Source: Asterias amurensis (lineage: Eukaryota > Echinodermata > Asteroidea > Forcipulatida > Asteriidae). Taken from it: DNA of 64,000 nucleotides. A program made the position numbers and the translations under genes. The notes beneath the pieces were generated by a model that made no database searches, was not told the origin of the DNA, and was given only the letters and a program-made list of their open reading frames with translations. Below are positions 28,101 through 43,100 of the stretch, piece after piece. Each line of letters starts with the position of its first letter. Position 1 is the first letter of the stretch. Where the stretch lies: assembly GCF_032118995.1 (NCBI RefSeq), contig NC_092648.1:8143501-8207500 (forward strand), written 5' to 3'.

Positions 28101-31100
28101 CTCTGTGTAGCATTTTGTCCATTTTCAAAGACCTCTCTGATGATGTATGACAACTCCTAGTGCACATGTAATAGTGCAAATCCTTACATGGTCACAACTC
28201 TAAATGAAAACTGGTTTAAATTTTTTATGTTTTTACAGATATTCATTTGTACATTCTCCTCTAAGTTCACTGCTTGTTAGTCCTTTTTTTTACTCCGTCT
28301 GTAATTTTAATGCTTTCACAGTAAAAGAAAATTTAATTCAATGTTTTTTGCCCATGGCAAGAAATAGTCTAACTACATATAATGTTTCACGCTGATGCAA
28401 GTTTTGCAACTACATGTAAGCATTTGCTCATGCACACAAATGACACAGAGAAAAGAATAAAAACTAGAAAAAAAGTAATTACAACAGCCGGTGTTTTGCT
28501 GTTGCCTAAACACAGTCAACTCTTCATCATTAGGAAGTCTGAGTTATGGAATAGGTCTCTATTCTCATTCTGCTTGTTCTTTAGACTTTTATCATGCTGC
28601 CTCCATCTTGGTCATGTCCCTCGTATCGAATAACAATAATTCATGCTAATATCATCTTGCAATAAGGAACAAGAATATTTTGTTCTTCCAGCCTCGGGTT
28701 GGTAACTTTGATATCAAAGGGAGAAATTTGAGATAGCTGCACCATGATAAAGGTCTATAACACAGATCTTGGTAATTTGTTTTCCTTTCTATGTGTTCTA
28801 CTCTGTTCTCAGTTATGTTAGAAGTCAATTTACCATTCACCATTGCTTTAGTTGTTACTATGCATCAAGTTGGATTAGTACTTGATAATTCTGTTGACTA
28901 TCAATCTGGAGCATGTCTACAGTAGTCATGTAACTTAATAATGTCCATATATACAGCTTGACTCACCTGCTGACTAGCCTTCATTATCTGGCATTGATCC
29001 CCCTCATTGATGATAGAACATGTGGCTTTGTCTTCGTGAACATAATGACAACCAGAACAGCTGTAATCAACATAAATCAAATGGATTCAAGTTACCTTCA
29101 AATCATTTAGTAATAAAGTTATCTGAGTGCCTGTTCAATCTGAGTGCCTGTTCAATCTGAGTGCCTGTTCAATTGTCAATAATCACAGAAAGCTTGAACC
29201 ATCTCAAAATAATATTTTTTTATTTTTATGTAAAAAAAGTAATATTTGTTTTATTTGTTTTATGTACCGAATAAATCTGACAGCATATACATGTATACAC
29301 TTAAAGTTGTTATCATTTTTAGTTACACAAATTTATGGCCAGTCAACAGGAAAAACAATTTGTAAAGCATGTATAGCATTATGTTCCACTAAAATTTACA
29401 TAACATACACCATTATAATGCATTAGTGACTCACAAAAGTTACCTGTGTGTACACAACTAAGTGGTCCAAATGCATTCTGTACATTTTCAGAGAATTGGG
29501 AAGACTACATGTAGTACATGTATGTAAGAGCATTCTGGCAATTCATACAGGCTTTGGATCAGCAACTGGCTGCATCATAGCGCAGTAATCCTCGTCATGA
29601 CAAATAGTCATAAAAGCAGGTATAGTTAGTAACTTGGGGACTAACTCTGCCTAAAATCCAAGCGCCTGTATGATTGTAATCAGAACCAGAGTTTGAAGAT
29701 TTTCAGAGAATTGTATACATGTAGGCTCAGTCTTCAGATGAAATCAGGCCTTATTGGATGAGCCATTTACAAGGTAGATTTTAGTAATGTCTAGAAATGT
29801 CTGTGTAAATGTCTTAGTCATTTGGAAGGAAATTAAAAACCAATACTTAACTTCAAAATATACTCACCTATGATTGCAGAAGAATGGACTCTGGCACCCG
29901 GGCTGCATGCCAAATTCACAGCCTTGGTTTTTCCCCCATAAGATTTCTTCTCCATAATCAAAATTCACTTTGTACCAGCCTGAATCCTCAAAAACTGCAA
30001 GTGTCAAGTTATCTAAAAAAGTCCGGTGTGGCTGCAGAAGTAAGAATATGTAAATAAAAAATATATATACATGCATGTCCAACAAGTGCGAAGGAACATG
30101 CCAAAAAACAGTACCGGTACATTATGCAACCCTATTAAACTTTCGGTCCTACAGTAAGCACTGTTTTTAGGCTTCATCCTGCACACAGAAAAAACCTTGA
30201 TATATCAAGTACTGACCCAATTCACCTGACGTCATCATTAGAATACTCTTGGATGCGCCATACTGGTAGGCAATGTCACTGTGCGTTATTCAGCATGTTC
30301 AGTGAAGTGCACACTTTAGGCACTGTAGCATTTATATGTAAACCTATATCCCACATGCGTGCAAGGGGTCAATACTCAATAATTAATTTTTGGTGTATCG
30401 GCTGACAGGCATCAGGTCTTTCAAAGTAATTTTTTAGATCTGACGCAGTAAGGCAAAAAAAAGTGTTCTGTTCCTGGTTACGCGACTGACCTTAATTTAT
30501 GGCGTTACCCTAAACTTTTTATATGGCTTGAAATTTTTTTTTACAAAAATGTTTTTTTTTTACAAAATCACACTAAACAACTAGAACCCATCCAGACAAG
30601 ATTACTGATTTGAGTCTAATGATTTTTTGATCCATGGACATCACGTCGTGTTTCCTGAAATACCCAGCAGAAGAAACTCACAACGCAACGCACTGCGCAT
30701 GCATGTCTACCTAACGGCACGCAATCTGAAGATTGCACAAACTTAACATTGAGCTGCAGATTCTGCATATAGCACAAACTAAACATTGTGCAAAAGTTTG
30801 TTAAATTTGTTGATTGCCCTCCACAGATAAATGAAAGAGGACTCAACAGAAGACACAAGTGGATGATTTGGGGCACATAGAGTGCATTGTCATCTCTATT
30901 GGTCTTCCTTGCCACTTTCCAGAGAATTTGTTTACAATTATTTGAAAAATAAAAATGTAACTGTGGGCAGAATGATCAGTTGGTTTGACATGTTATATTG
31001 TAACCCCTTCCCCCCCCCAAATTTTAAACCTTATTCACACAAACTTCATCTTGGATGAGCGAAGGTTCCAATATTACACTTTGAAGAAATGGCTTAATTT

Positions 31101-34100
31101 AATCAGTCATTATGTGGATTGACTTATTGCAAGCTTGACTGAATTAAGGGTAGAAACTCAAAAACTGAATTAGAAGTACTACAAATTTAGCTCAATGTCT
31201 TCTTTGAAAACAAATCAAGGGTTGGATCGGATCTTACAGACCAGCCTAGATGAAGCTACCTCTCTTGGGATGTCTGGAGGGGCAATGTTGCTCAGGACAT
31301 GTTGAGTTGGACATCCACACGGCCGGTGTGGACAGAGTACCTCCTAACTGGAGCACAATACACTTTCCCAGGTTTTGGAATGGCGATGGTTTTAGCAGTT
31401 CTCATAGTTTTAGGAAGATTTTTCACTGAGATTACTCACGAAAGGAAGACCAGCCAGTTTCTTGCTGCAGGGCCCAGATGTTTCAGGAATTCTGACTGGA
31501 TGTTGTCACACTTCAGGTTGTTAAAAGCTGTATTAACTTCTTTGATGGTGATTGGAGTTGATGTTGCAGTTTCAGCTTCTGGTCTTGATTTTTAAAGGAG
31601 TGCCATTCTTGTGTGGTCTCATGTTTAATCTGTTTGTCAATCGGAGCTTTCCCCACTTTGATGAGGTGGCTAGCTATAATGCATTTGGTTTGACTGAAGG
31701 TCTGGTTGAGTTGGACGGTTGTTGGTTGGAGCCGAGATGGCGAATGAGGTTCCAGCTTTTCCTACTTGAGTGTGTGCAGTTCAAGTTGCTGGTGGTTTGT
31801 TACCATCTTAAGGAGCGTGGATAAATTATGTCACGGAAATGGCCGCGTCACATTGCATTCCTTTGCATGACAACACAATCAAAAGAAAACCTACCCAGTG
31901 GGAGCTTCGCTGTATAAACAAGGAACAATGGTGTTGGCCGAAAACCACTGTGTGGTTATAATCGGCTTAAGGGTAGATAAACCCAAGCTGTTTCCATTGC
32001 AACTAAATCCTACTGTCAGTTCAATTAAAAAAAAATTAAAAACCCAAAACAGAATCCATAAAAATTATCTCCGGCTTGCATGTACTATATATTTTGACTG
32101 GTTTTGTTTTTTTAAGTTAAAAAAAGACCAATCCCGCTCTTTTTTTCTGATTAAACAAAATATTGAATTCATGTAAACAGATATTGTATTTACTGCATGG
32201 TTTATACATTTTTATTTTGCTTTTTTTGAAAAGAAATTTTCTGCACAGCATCATCAGATTTTTATGAAATGCTTTATAAATGAGTAAATTACTAAAACAA
32301 AAAAAAACACCAGATAATCATCCCCGCCTGCATCCTTTTTTCGAGGCCGCAATCCTTTTTAATATCTTTTTTGCAAAAAATTTAACATTTATTTACTATT
32401 TTTAGTAAAACTTTAAAAAGTTCCAAGAAACTGCTCCAACTTGACCACGTGTTGACAAAACGTGCATGCCCACCAGCGATGACAATGTTGTATGGTTCTA
32501 GCTCGGGCACCAACGCTGGTTACTACTGCAATTTTGGGAAATACCAAATTCTCCCGAGCTTGCGAAGACACATGAAGTCTTTAATCTCGAGGTGTTTTTA
32601 ACTGATTTTGTAAGCTGACACGTCATTTTACCGACAGAGGGTGTCACTTTCCGCTATCGCATTGTTCAGTAATCTGAACACCAAAAGGCACACACAATAG
32701 AGTTTGATATGGTGGGACCTTAAAAATCACTGGAGCGCATAATCCATCCTGGGACGGCCCCATGACAATTTTGGAACGACCGCATTCTGGAAACGAGTAT
32801 GCACGTGGGCGGCCATGTTCTTAATTTATCCATGGTCCCTTTATTGGGGGGCGGGAGCATTATCAAGGCACTCAATGAGGTAGTAGGCAATGTCTAGATC
32901 GCCTGAGCTAGTGAACTCTTCAAGAAGTTGTTGGCATTCAGAGTCCAGGCATGGAATGTATATGTATGCTTCAGTCACTGATGGTTCTTTGATGGGGATG
33001 TAAACGCCACTCTTTTCAAGCTGTTCAGAGAATTTGGTCCAGTTTGCCTCGCTAAAGTTCCAGCGTGTTTTTTGTAGAGATCTGGTTGTTAGGATTTATA
33101 GCCCAATGTGGGTCACAATAGGCCTGTGCTGACTCCTTGGAAAGTCACCTAGTACCTGTACAGCTGTTTGTAGTGGTTGGTCATTGTGTCAGGGGACCCA
33201 GCACACGTCAGGTAAATAGTCTTGATTCCAGCGTGCAGAGTGGAAGGAGCGGGGGGTTTTTCAAGTTGATGACCAGGCTCAAGCTCAATTGAGATGACCA
33301 CTCCATCAACCAGTCTCCATTGCTGTTCGTGGTTCCATAATCCCGAGACTGCATGGTGGCTGTTAAAGTCTCCCACATACATGTACATGTAGATAGCTGG
33401 ATGTTGATGAGCTGGCAGAGCAGTGTCGGTCTAGTCGATAGAAGGTAGTTTGTAGTCGTTGATGATTTTGTAGCTGCCACACGGATAGTATCAAAAAGTT
33501 CTGCTGATTCAAGAAGTTCAGTGTCGGCTAGATCAGATCGGATATACGTACAGTCAACTCCCGTTATTACGAGCTCGCACGTTACAAGGTTTTTTGCTGG
33601 TCCGAAACTGCCCCATGCGTGTTTCAATGCATTAATACATTGATTATATGAGCACGGTAGTAGCGACAACACGGTTATAACGACGTAATTTGGGGGACCC
33701 ATTATGAGCAAAACATTGTTTTAAACCCTTTTGTAACAATTGAACAATACAAAAAACAACAAAAGAAATACCTGACAGCTTGTAAAGTCGTTATTTGTGG
33801 CTTTAAAGACATACAATAGAGGTGTTAAGAGGACGCTACTGCTAGCAACACTAATCCAAGACCGGGAGTCCCGAGTCATCAATCAAGGTTGTTAATTCCA
33901 AACTTAAGCTTGTAGTCCAGCTGCTAACGCCCATAAGTGGACAAATTGTGCACTTTTTGGTAAAAGCATGAAACTTCCTACGGAATTGTTATATACACCC
34001 TAAAGATCATTTTAAGACTTGGAACCATCTTGGTAGGATAAGTAGGCTAGCATGGTTCAAACAATGAAAAAATCTTTAGAAATGATACTGATCCACTGAG

Positions 34101-37100
34101 TTTATGAGCCCATTTTGCATTTTCAGACGAAAAAAACCCACCCACAACTTACAAACAAAACTAGTTATGTGATCAATATTATTTAATGCAAATAGCAAGA
34201 TTTTACCTGGTATCCCACATTGGCAATGAACCATCTAACATGACACAGGTGTGAAAATTAAGATTCTATTTTTTTGTTGCTAGCTGGGACTAGGTGTATT
34301 GCACATGCACACACATGCATGAGCAATATAACACGGAACAGCAAGATCTGTTACTGCTCCCAAATATCCAGCTTTTCACAGTAGTAAAAAGTACAACATA
34401 TTACATAAATTTCAAGAGTGCAAGAGTACACCCCAAAAATTCAACTTTTCTTACAACATTTTGCTTATAGAAATCATGAGAAATTGTCATCAGAACCGGC
34501 TCAGAGTGCATCACACAGCATGTTGAGTCACAAATGTTTTCCCAGTGCCCTTAGGCCCCAGACCTCAAGGGCTTTGCATTGGTCCCTGCCCCAAAGAAAC
34601 AACCCTTACTTTTAAGAGTTGGGGAACACTACAATCACATTATACACTGTAAAGCTTCATGACCAGTTCAAAAACCAAATCCACCATAGCAATGACAGCC
34701 CAACTTCTCCATGCCTGCTTGGTTCAATTCTCACAAAAAACTTTCTACATCAATACCAGCACATTCTATGTACGGCTGCCAAGTTGTCACTTTTGATCCT
34801 GAAAATGCAGGACACAAATGTCAGCATTGTGGAAAGAACCTTGGTTTTTAGTTGTGAATTCTGTTGGGTATTACCTGATCAACAACTGGTGCCATAATAG
34901 AGCCAAACATCATGCTAGTAGCCCAGTGCGAGGAATATCCATCACTGGTCTGTTCAAATAAATGGGGAAACAAATAAGGTACAACAAGGGTAACATCTGT
35001 AAAGTATCAGTAAAATTCACAACAGTTGTGTTATTAAACAGAGGGAAATTTGCATTGGGATAAAGAATATAAGTTTTTGTTTTACCCATATACACTGATG
35101 TGTATACTCAGCATTTGCCTGATGTGCCTGTGATTTTTGTTTTAAATCAAAGCTGGAAAACCACAACTGTTTTGACTAGTGAATCTTTGCATAATTTGTC
35201 CAGACTTAATTGTTATGTTCAATGGTGACTTGATTTGACCTTACTTCCTGTCCCAACCCAATGTTCAAATAGAAATATATTAAGCTACTGAAACGATATG
35301 TCATGTTGTTTTCATAACTACAGCAAGGCCCAATTTCATGGAGCTGCTTAACAGGCGATTTGGTAGGTGTAGCGGAGTAAGCGTTTGTCTAAAATGTTTC
35401 AGAAATGTTGTACAATGTATCTTCTTCTTGTTTACTCTCAAGTTAGTGTGTAACCTTTCAAGGGGCGCTTTGAACCAATACAAATAATACATATATCAGA
35501 CAGAGAAAGTGACGATTTGGTTTTCATCGCCACTCTGCATTTATTTCTTCCGCAAATTTGTCAGCAATTTCTTCTTTTTGGCTTCAGCAAACATTCTAAA
35601 ATGTTGTGTGCACAGTTGATTTACTTGCCTAAGCTAGCATCCGCTCGTGAAATAGGTTTATGCTTATGCAAATTTTTCTGCTAAACAACTCCATGAAGTT
35701 GGGCCGAAATATTACTTGTTTAAATTTTGATGTTTACTCATTATTATCATCATGACTATAGTTAACCAAACATGCATTCAAATTAGTCTAAGTAATATTT
35801 CTCAGGAGACTAATTAATTACCTTTTCAAGAGGCCCACCAAAGCAAGTTTCTTGACAGCCAAAATGCTTCTGAGCTTGTACAATTACTGATGGGGTTACC
35901 AGTCGAGGTTGTCCATGTGAATCATCAACAGCAGGACAAAGCCCACTAGTACATTCATGATCATTAGCTACAGCAAACACAATCAAACATATTAAGATAA
36001 TGTTCTGTCCAACAGGCGTGTAAAATGAAGATGAATTGATTCAGGCCAAAGTACATGTAGTATCAACCAAATTGCTTCCAACGGTTGTTTTCAAGTCTCA
36101 TATTTTGTGTACATGTCGTTCTCTGAAACCAGTGACAAAATGCACTTTCAACCAAACAAAACCAAACCTGAACTTTGTACTTTGTGTACCTAGCTCATTT
36201 AGTCGTGGGATTTCTGGAAAAAATTACACTTAGGGGCTTTTAGGGGTAAAAGTTGGGAACTAGACTTTGTAACACAATTTGGGTATTCTGAATGAGCCAT
36301 TTTTATCAAAACCTCTGTACCCAGGCAAAAAAACTAATGACATGTGATGAATCTAATGTTCATACGTGTTGAATGTCACAGAATAGGATTAAAACATTTC
36401 TGGGGCCGATTTCACTAAACTTTGTTTTGCGATCATGGCTAAATTTAACGCAAGCGCAACACAAACCACAAAATCCATCATAGTTGCGATGGGCAGCATT
36501 TTCAATTTCCTTAAGGTATTTTTGCAACAGATTTTATTTGCGATGGATTTATATAAAAACCTTTACCTGGTCTGGGTGAGGCTCTTGCAGAATTATTTTA
36601 CCTTTAGCCCATCATCGCAGCAGTTTTGCATGACAACTAAAAAAGTCGTCCACCATTTTTTCAAGAAAACGCATTTAAATCAGCTTTGTTGGTTGGGACG
36701 TAGAAAAGCGCTATAGCTATCTGGTTTTATCTGAAACCAGCCACACAGAATTAACCATTATGTGCCACATTTACCATCAAACAAAGTTTAGCAAATTTGT
36801 AACTTGTAGTATATAATAAGACAATCAAATGAAGAATCATAAATAAAGGAAAACTTACAACTACATTATGCTGGGCTGTGAGTGATGTAAACACAATGGT
36901 AAATACATGTCAAAAAGAAGGGAAAAAAACGCTGCTATCTTGCAGTTTATTGTGACCATACAATGTTTGCGATCAAAATACTCAAAAACAAAAGTGTTAC
37001 AATAAGCTAACCACTAAAAATCAATAACTAACTGTGCCAAAACAAACAAACAACTACACATACACAAGCATGCCTGCATATAATATTATTATCAGTATCT

Positions 37101-40100
37101 GATCGATGGGTTTGTTCTGTCACAGAAAATACGTTCTCTTTTGCATGCAGAGGGGCACGAGCGTTATTCACGTACGGCAGATGCATGGCAGTTGAATTTT
37201 ACTATGGATTTGATATTTACGTCTACTCAAGAGGACCCGCAAAAATCAATCTTGCGATGGATTGCAAAAACGGCCGACTTTAGTGAAATAAGTTTTTCAA
37301 ATCCATTGCAAATTTATGACTGATTTCGCGATTTGCAATGGATATTGGCTGTTTGCGATTGACTTAAAGTTTAGTGAAATTGGCCCCTGATGTAATTAGT
37401 ATTATTTAATACTCATAAATATGCAAATTAATGCCGCCAGTTTTCTTCAGTATTTCGGTAACTAGGTAAGCAAAGATGACCATTGAAGTGATTTACCTAT
37501 GTTTTGAAGGTCTCAGAAAAAAATTAAAACATTTTTGAAGTAATTAGTGGTAAACAATATTAACAAATATGCAAATTAGTGGCAGCCATGGCAGAAAAAT
37601 TATGTTTATCCAATATCTCTGAAACTAGGCAAGTAAATAGACAAAGAAATGTTTTACCTATGTTCCGAGGGTCAAGCGATGCATGGAATGTGATCAATGA
37701 CAAGCCAAATCCCTAAGATGCAAATGAGCTGGTATATCCACGCGCTTATTTATGCAAATTATTATGACTAACAATGAATTTCAGGCAAAACAAATCTATT
37801 TGCCCCTCACCTATTTTTTGCATGGGGCGGTCGGTCGGGATTTTTTTTTTTTTTTTTGAGATGTCAAAGAATGCCCCAAACTGCATTTCATGAAAGATCT
37901 AGGTAGAATCAGTGGTGTGATTACGGTAGTCCGGATGGGGTTATGGTTCATGTTGCAAAGTCATGTTACAAACTGTGACGTCACTGGCGGCTATTTGGTG
38001 TGGAAATGCAAAAGCTGGAGAACTGTGTTCAAAACCAATAGGGGAAATTCGTCACTGGCGTCCAGGGTCATTATAGTAGATATGCTGTTTTTGACTCTCG
38101 GCTGAATAAGCCGCGCGTCCAGGTGCATTTTGGACTTGAGTTAACTATTACCAACTGCAAATTTTTAGAGTAAAACGGTTATTAACCTGTATCTGCGATG
38201 TCTATTTGGCCATATAAATAGGTAATAGTTGACATATTGAGATCATCCTTTATTGGCTCTTTAATGCGTACTCCCTATCAATCAAAGTTTGGTGAAATGT
38301 TCACTGTTCCATACCCGAGCTTCCTGAGCCCATGTACAAGGGATGGGAACATGGTGACTCAAATCACAGCCGATACCCATGCCATTTGAGTCAAATCCCT
38401 AAAAGTTACCTGCTGGAAGTTATTTTGTGTTCATGCCAGAAGCATGGGTTTCAATGCACAGCAATGTGTGCATTTCAAGAACAGATGGTGATCGAACTCG
38501 TTGTATGGCTGTGTTTGGAAACAGCAGTTCATTCTACACCCAACTAAAGATGAGGGATTTGTGAGAGACATCAATTGCTCTTTTGGGCTGTATTAGCATC
38601 AAGTAGTATTTCGGTGTAGAGTTAGGACCTAAACAAAAGACTGATTCGTGATTTGTTATGAAATTCATTGGTAGTCATACTACATGTACATGTAGCTGAT
38701 TTGCCTAATAAGCATCTGGCTTATCATTGATCCCATTGTTTTAGCCTCAGAACATAAGACAAAACAATTCGTTTTTCATGTTTGCTTGCCTAGTTACAGA
38801 GATATTGAAGAGAAATTATGTTTTTGTAATGGCGGCCACTTTTTTGCTTATTTATGAGTATTAATAACCACTAATTACTTCAGAAATATTTTAAACCTAT
38901 TCTGTGATCTTTAACATCTAGGTACATATGCATCACTTGTCATTTGTGCTTGTCATGTGACAGAGGTTTGCTAAAAAATGGTTCAATAAAGGTTCATAAT
39001 TGGCCTTTCCACAGCTAATTTGATTGTGCAAGTTAGATGGTCAAAAACTCAAAATATCACTTCTAAACCATTTCTTCAAAATCAGCACACCTGAAATGTA
39101 TTAAACAGTCTGGTTTCCCAAAATGCCCCTAAAACCTTATCAATTATTTTTTTATTTATTCATGGTTTATTGTTAAAAACACATTGCAGCCAAAGGCTTA
39201 ATTAAATGCAATTTACAAAGAGAAATACAATATTAAAACAAAGGCAGTCTGAGACAAAATGTTACAAGAAAGCACACTATATATAAGACTAACAGTCCTT
39301 AAAAGAAATCAAGAAAAAATTATTAATTAAATTTGGGTGAACCTCCAAAAAATTTATTGGTTGATACAATACAAGACATAAAATCCAACGGTGGACTGAG
39401 AGGACAATATTGCACTATATTCTATTTAGTAACCCAGTCATGTAAGGCAGAGGGCTTGTCCTGAATCTGGTAAGGCGACACCTGTACAGTTTGAACTTGG
39501 GTTGATTTCTGAGCGACATTGATGTGTATTCAGAGTGTGGAAACCACTCAGAGAACTGCTGTGAGGAGCAAGCTTTTGTTGAGGGCTCTAGGGCTCTTTT
39601 CAGAAATGCCACTAGACTTTCATTGTTCAAACCTATACAATTCCAATTATTCAATTGTGAACATCAAGTATCATATATAATCCCAATTTATAAATACCCT
39701 GGACAGTTTATCCTTTCTTATTGGTTGAGAGGAGATCATGTGGCAATGACATGCAACATTAGCAATTGAAAATTACCGAATTTATCTAGTAAAAAGAGGG
39801 CATCGTAGACCGTATTCAATAACCCCATGACAGTGGCCATTAAGAGTGGCCATACATGTAACTGTAGGGCTGTAGCTAGCCCTGGCAGCCTTATACTTTC
39901 ATATTGTACATGTACTACAGTGGCGTCCTGGACATCAGAGTACATTTCGTGGGCGTAAAATTTTCACAGCTTCATAACTCAAATCTTACCTGCAACAAGC
40001 CCCTAATTTCAACAGATTCACATTCCATGGCAGCATATATTTTTCTGTGGTGGGTTTTGATCGTCATATATTCTTCACAAATCCGTCATTTTCATGAAAT

Positions 40101-43100
40101 AATGCAGCTCCCAACATTAAGGAATTCAAATTTGTGTTTGTGTTCTCAGTCTGTCGTGTTTATGCAATACCAAACGCACAACGGGAAAATCTTGCGTTGT
40201 GGTCCGTGAACGCTGTGTAATCAAGATACGGTGACCAAGAATATCTTGCGTCTTGCAACATGCGTCTGTACGCGAATGTATACACGTACGCACGGCAACA
40301 GACAACACTGTGAGAAAACGATCAAAACAGGAGTTTTTTTAACATTGGGAGCTGCATTATTTCACAAAAATGACAGATGTGTGAGGAATATACAAGGACC
40401 AAAAGCCAAGCAGAAAAATGTATGCCGCCATGGAATGTGAATCTGTTGAAATTAGTGGCTTGTTGCAGGTAAGATTTGAGTTATGAAGCTTTGAAATTTT
40501 TCCGCCCCAGAAACGGGCCCTGTATCTATGTACAGAGGAAGAGTCTTATAAAGGGCTATGCTGTAGGCTGTATCATGTGTGTATGCGCGTCTACATACAT
40601 GCACATGCTCTCAGATGCAATGTTGTGGGCAGGTATTTGAATGGTGAGCTAATTTCACCGCACAATGGACTTAAGTTGCATATTAAGCTTGCGCAAGTTT
40701 CAAACTTGCATAGGGAGCTACTAAGCACATGCTTAGATATTCAACACAGAGTCAAAGTAAGCTGAGTCTTCGGCCAAAGAAAAAATGTTCTGTTTATGGT
40801 TATCAAACCGACTTAAATTATATGCCGCAACCTTAAACTTTTGATTTGGCTTTTTTTTTTTTTTTAATTAACCACAAACAAAATGTCTAAACATGTTTTT
40901 TTTATAAATGAAATGAAAACCAGAACACATTTTAGACAAATTTACTGCTGTCTCCAGGATTTGAGACTCATGATTTTGTTTATCCACATCATGCGTTTCT
41001 GGTTTCTAAAACCCACAAACAAAACACCAACAATGTATTGTACAACATGTACTTTTTGTTGAGCGTATTCTACAGACTGATTGGCACAATGTGCAGAGTG
41101 CGCAATATTTTTCCTATCATCAGCTTGAGCTGCCTTGCTAACAATGCCCAAATCTGCAGATTGCACATACTTTTGCTTGATCAGCGAATTCAGCTGCCTA
41201 TCCTGCAAAGCACAAACTGCAGATTGTGCACAGTTTGTTCCAATTTGTTTAGCAAATCCATTGAACAGAAATTGTTAGCGGTTGTATTTCAGACGTCATT
41301 TTAGCAGGAAATTTATCTTTTTGGACTCACATCTGAGACAATCATAACTCCATTAACCAGGGACATCTCCTGCGTTAATGCATTTTGAAACAGTGTTTTA
41401 GTTACTAGGTTTTTTTTTATGAATTAAATTGGATAAGTACATGTAGGTAATTCTTACACACTTGCTAAACGTATAGGAAGAAAAAACAACCAAACTTTCC
41501 AACCTACAGACCCTATTTAAAACTGACACTCTTTTCAGTTGGCCTTAACTGTCAGGTTTGTTCTCAACTTTTACACGGTTTGTGGATGTTTTTAACGGAA
41601 AGGTGTTCATGGATGGGAATCAAAGTGAACTGAATTGGTTTTGTCTCAGTAAATTATCAAGAATCGACTAGTTTAAAATAATTAGTTTCAAACCTCTTCA
41701 CCGTATTTTGATTTCCTTATTAATAAATATAGCTCACATGTAAAGGGATTGTACAAATCTGATTTTATGCTTACTTGTTTCTGTGCAGACTTTGAATTTG
41801 CTGAATAAGGAAGATGAGAAACCCAATACATGAAATATTTCATGTACTGCAAGCTGCAAATGCAAAAGAGACAAGACAAACTGATGGAATGAGCACAGTA
41901 TTGGCATATTTATAGTCAATGTTTATGCCATTAACTAAAATGCCCTATAACCACAGTAGTGTACCATCTTCAACTGTGTAAAGTTGTGCGTAATTGCCAT
42001 TGCATTTAGGAAGTAAACATATACATAAACATTAGCATTATAAAAGCAAACCTTTTTTATCATTTTCAAATATATACAGTGTATAAAAGAGAAGAAAATT
42101 TGTTGCCCTTACCAAAATGAATTTGGATTCATCAAACAAGTCATCTTGAAGATGCTCAGGACAGAAATTGATGATGCCTGCAATGGGTCGATTATTCTGA
42201 TCTACTTTACAGTAGGCAGCGTAAGCTGCAACTTGCTGTTGAACAAAAGGGTGCTACAAATCAAATTATTGTTAAGAGTGTCGTCTTCTTACATGGTAAA
42301 AAAAATCCACATTGTGAAAAGTTAACTTCAAATACGTACATTGTACACACTCAAAAGGCCTATACAGTTTATCCACGTTCCAAAAAAAGCTTGTTTTGGT
42401 TGATACAGATCATGTTCAAAAACATAAACACTATGACACCCGCAATTATTTATTTCTAAAACTTCAAAAATAGTATTGTAGAAGAGTATTAAATGGTACA
42501 GAACAGTTTTACACCCTGTTAGGTTTCTTGAAAAGACCTGATTAATACAACTTTAACATAATACAACAATGATGTGTCTTGCTTGTTGCCTACGTACATC
42601 CACCAACTCTAAAATCTCACTTAACATTGAGTTGTTTGCATAACTCACAAAATTCTGCACTTTTAGGTGCACAGTGCCATGCCGCAATTTGAGCCAATAA
42701 TAGTACAACAGAAACAAGGGACATATATCTAATACAAACCATGTACATTTGTATCTCTAATTCAATTGCAAGGATACTCTTTGGTATCTGATAAATTTGT
42801 TTGTACATGTAACCCTTACCATTCTCCAGAAGACGATCAGAGCATACTGATCGAAATGTCAAGCTAATCCAAGGTTCTTTTCAGAACCACCCCAACTCAT
42901 TTAGAGATTGTTATTACATGGTGTTACCGCAAACTCTTCTATAACTCACCCCCAACCCACACTGTCCAGTGTGTTCTGCCTTAACGTATAAAACTGTGTC
43001 AGTATCGGCAAGTCCTGATCCATTTGAATAAAGCTGGTTGATTGGTTCTGGATGAGTTTCATTCCATTGCCACAGACCCTCCAAATGCTCATCAGGTATC

